Of a stretch of 5,292 nt of DNA, positions 4,748 to 5,292 are shown piece after piece (within the stretch, counting starts at the first letter, position 1; every line of letters begins with the position of its first letter). The stretch covers positions 1-5,292 of the forward strand of contig JADFJI010000184.1 of the NCBI GenBank assembly GCA_022566235.1. The letters run 5' to 3'. The notes beneath the pieces were generated by a model. It saw only the letters and a list, made by a program, of their open reading frames with translations, did no database searches and was not told where the DNA came from. A program made the translations under genes and the position numbers. This stretch comes from Chloroflexota bacterium (lineage in GTDB: Bacteria; Chloroflexota; Dehalococcoidia; Plut-88900).

Positions 4748-5292
4748 CTATGCTTCCGCATCGCCACGCTGGGCGAAGATGGTTTGATACACCAAGGCTG
4801 CAAGGACGCCACCACCCATGGGTCCGAGCCAGTAGATCCAGTGGTCGGCCCACTGGCCTGCAGCCCACGCGGGGCCCAGGGTACGGGCCGGGTTCATGGA
4901 GGCACCGGTCAGGGGCACCCCTATCAAGTGGTCAAGCATTACTACCAGACCTATGGCCAGGGGCGCCAAGTTTCCGGGCCCACGACGGTCCATGGCAGTA
5001 GCGAAGACGACGAAGACCAGGAAGAAGGTCAACGTTCCCTCCAGCAACAAAGCCAGTCCTGCTGACTCGGCGGCCATCGCAGGGCTGAGGGCGTGGGCCC
5101 CCAGGCCTCCCTCTAGGGCGTTGGGAATCACTGATTTCAGCAGGAAAGCGCCACAGACTGCACCCGATACCTGAGCTATGACGTACAGAGCTCCCTTGGC
5201 CAGCTTGATCTTCCCCGTTATGAAGGCCGCCAGGGTTACGGCGGGATTTATGTGGCCGCCGGATAGGTGGGCTGTTGCCCACACCAGTACCG
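4748..5292 (-). CDS. Aquaporin (MIP family), AqpZ-like, N-terminus outside window
   Basis: About 181 C-terminal residues of a membrane channel of the major intrinsic protein family are present; the family is usually about 220-250 residues, so the first one to two membrane helices lie beyond the right edge. Both pore half-helix signatures are seen: SGGHINPAVTLA (first NPA at 5248-5240) and TGASMNPARTLGPA (second NPA at 4894-4886). Further hydrophobic membrane segments lie between and after them, including LEGTLTFFLVFVVFATAM and LAPLAIGLVVML. Aligned to E. coli AqpZ, the selectivity-filter His (codon 4930-4928) and Arg (4885-4883) are kept, and Ala (4903-4901) replaces Thr183. The second NPA lacks the following Asp (NPARD) typical of glycerol facilitators. 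This points to a water channel, possibly passing other small neutral solutes. The fourth filter residue is outside the window. The stop TAG at 4748-4750 is followed by the hairpin at 4681-4717. Confidence 0.92.
   Translation of the reverse strand, partial: VLVWATAHLSGGHINPAVTLAAFITGKIKLAKGALYVIAQVSGAVCGAFLLKSVIPNALEGGLGAHALSPAMAAESAGLALLLEGTLTFFLVFVVFATAMDRRGPGNLAPLAIGLVVMLDHLIGVPLTGASMNPARTLGPAWAAGQWADHWIYWLGPMGGGVLAALVYQTIFAQRGDAEA

Noticed and set aside
4445..5065. Plus-strand open frame of 206 codons across the dioxygenase start, hairpin and aquaporin
   Set aside because: It is antisense to two clear genes and crosses a terminator-like hairpin and promoter. Its length reflects few stop codons in GC-rich antisense sequence.
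1..5292. tRNA, rRNA, CRISPR arrays, insertion-sequence ends or long repeats
   Set aside because: None seen on reading both strands; the only clear inverted repeats are the two hairpins and the 15-bp palindrome reported.

Overview
This looks like a bacterial chromosome fragment with ordinary single-copy genes. There are no rRNA or tRNA genes, IS elements, CRISPR repeats or phage genes. It uses GTG as well as ATG starts, and both promoters I can propose are of the extended -10 type. By eye, the left 1.3 kb is less GC-rich than the right 3.5 kb. The mix of a TPR signalling protein tail, a kelch lipoprotein, a stand-alone FIST protein and an orphan MoaD/ThiS protein would suit an environmental lineage such as Chloroflexota. 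That placement is a guess from gene content; no marker gene is present.

Layout, left to right. Bases 2-412 (+) are the 3' end of a TPR-repeat protein, probably the tail of a LuxR/AfsR-type regulator or predicted ATPase, with signs of frame disruption near its end. It converges on a SRPBCC/START-like ligand-binding protein (512-1036, -), whose start is fixed by a strong Shine-Dalgarno sequence. A 298-bp divergent intergenic region (1037-1334) holds a perfect GntR/FadR-like palindrome and an extended -10 promoter. The promoter appears to serve a MoaD/ThiS-family sulfur-carrier-like protein with a C-terminal Gly-Gly (1335-1586, +). A 12-bp hairpin at 1688-1715 probably terminates that gene.

A six-bladed kelch beta-propeller lipoprotein follows (1741-2727, +). 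It converges, 45 bp away, on a FIST-domain sensor protein (2773-3960, -). Upstream of the FIST gene on the same strand, 66 bp away, is a cysteine-dioxygenase-like cupin (4027-4626, -). A long hairpin (4681-4717) separates it from the C-terminal three-quarters of an AqpZ-like aquaporin that runs off the right edge (4748-5292, -).

How the genes may work together: the clearest pairing is the thiol dioxygenase-like enzyme with the FIST protein, probably one transcription unit read right to left. FIST domains have been proposed to sense small ligands such as amino acids, so a FIST sensor beside a putative cysteine or thiol oxidase is a coherent hypothesis. The enzyme keeps the three iron-binding histidines but appears to lack the Tyr of the classical catalytic triad. 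The other genes look like independent units. No obviously new multi-gene system is visible.
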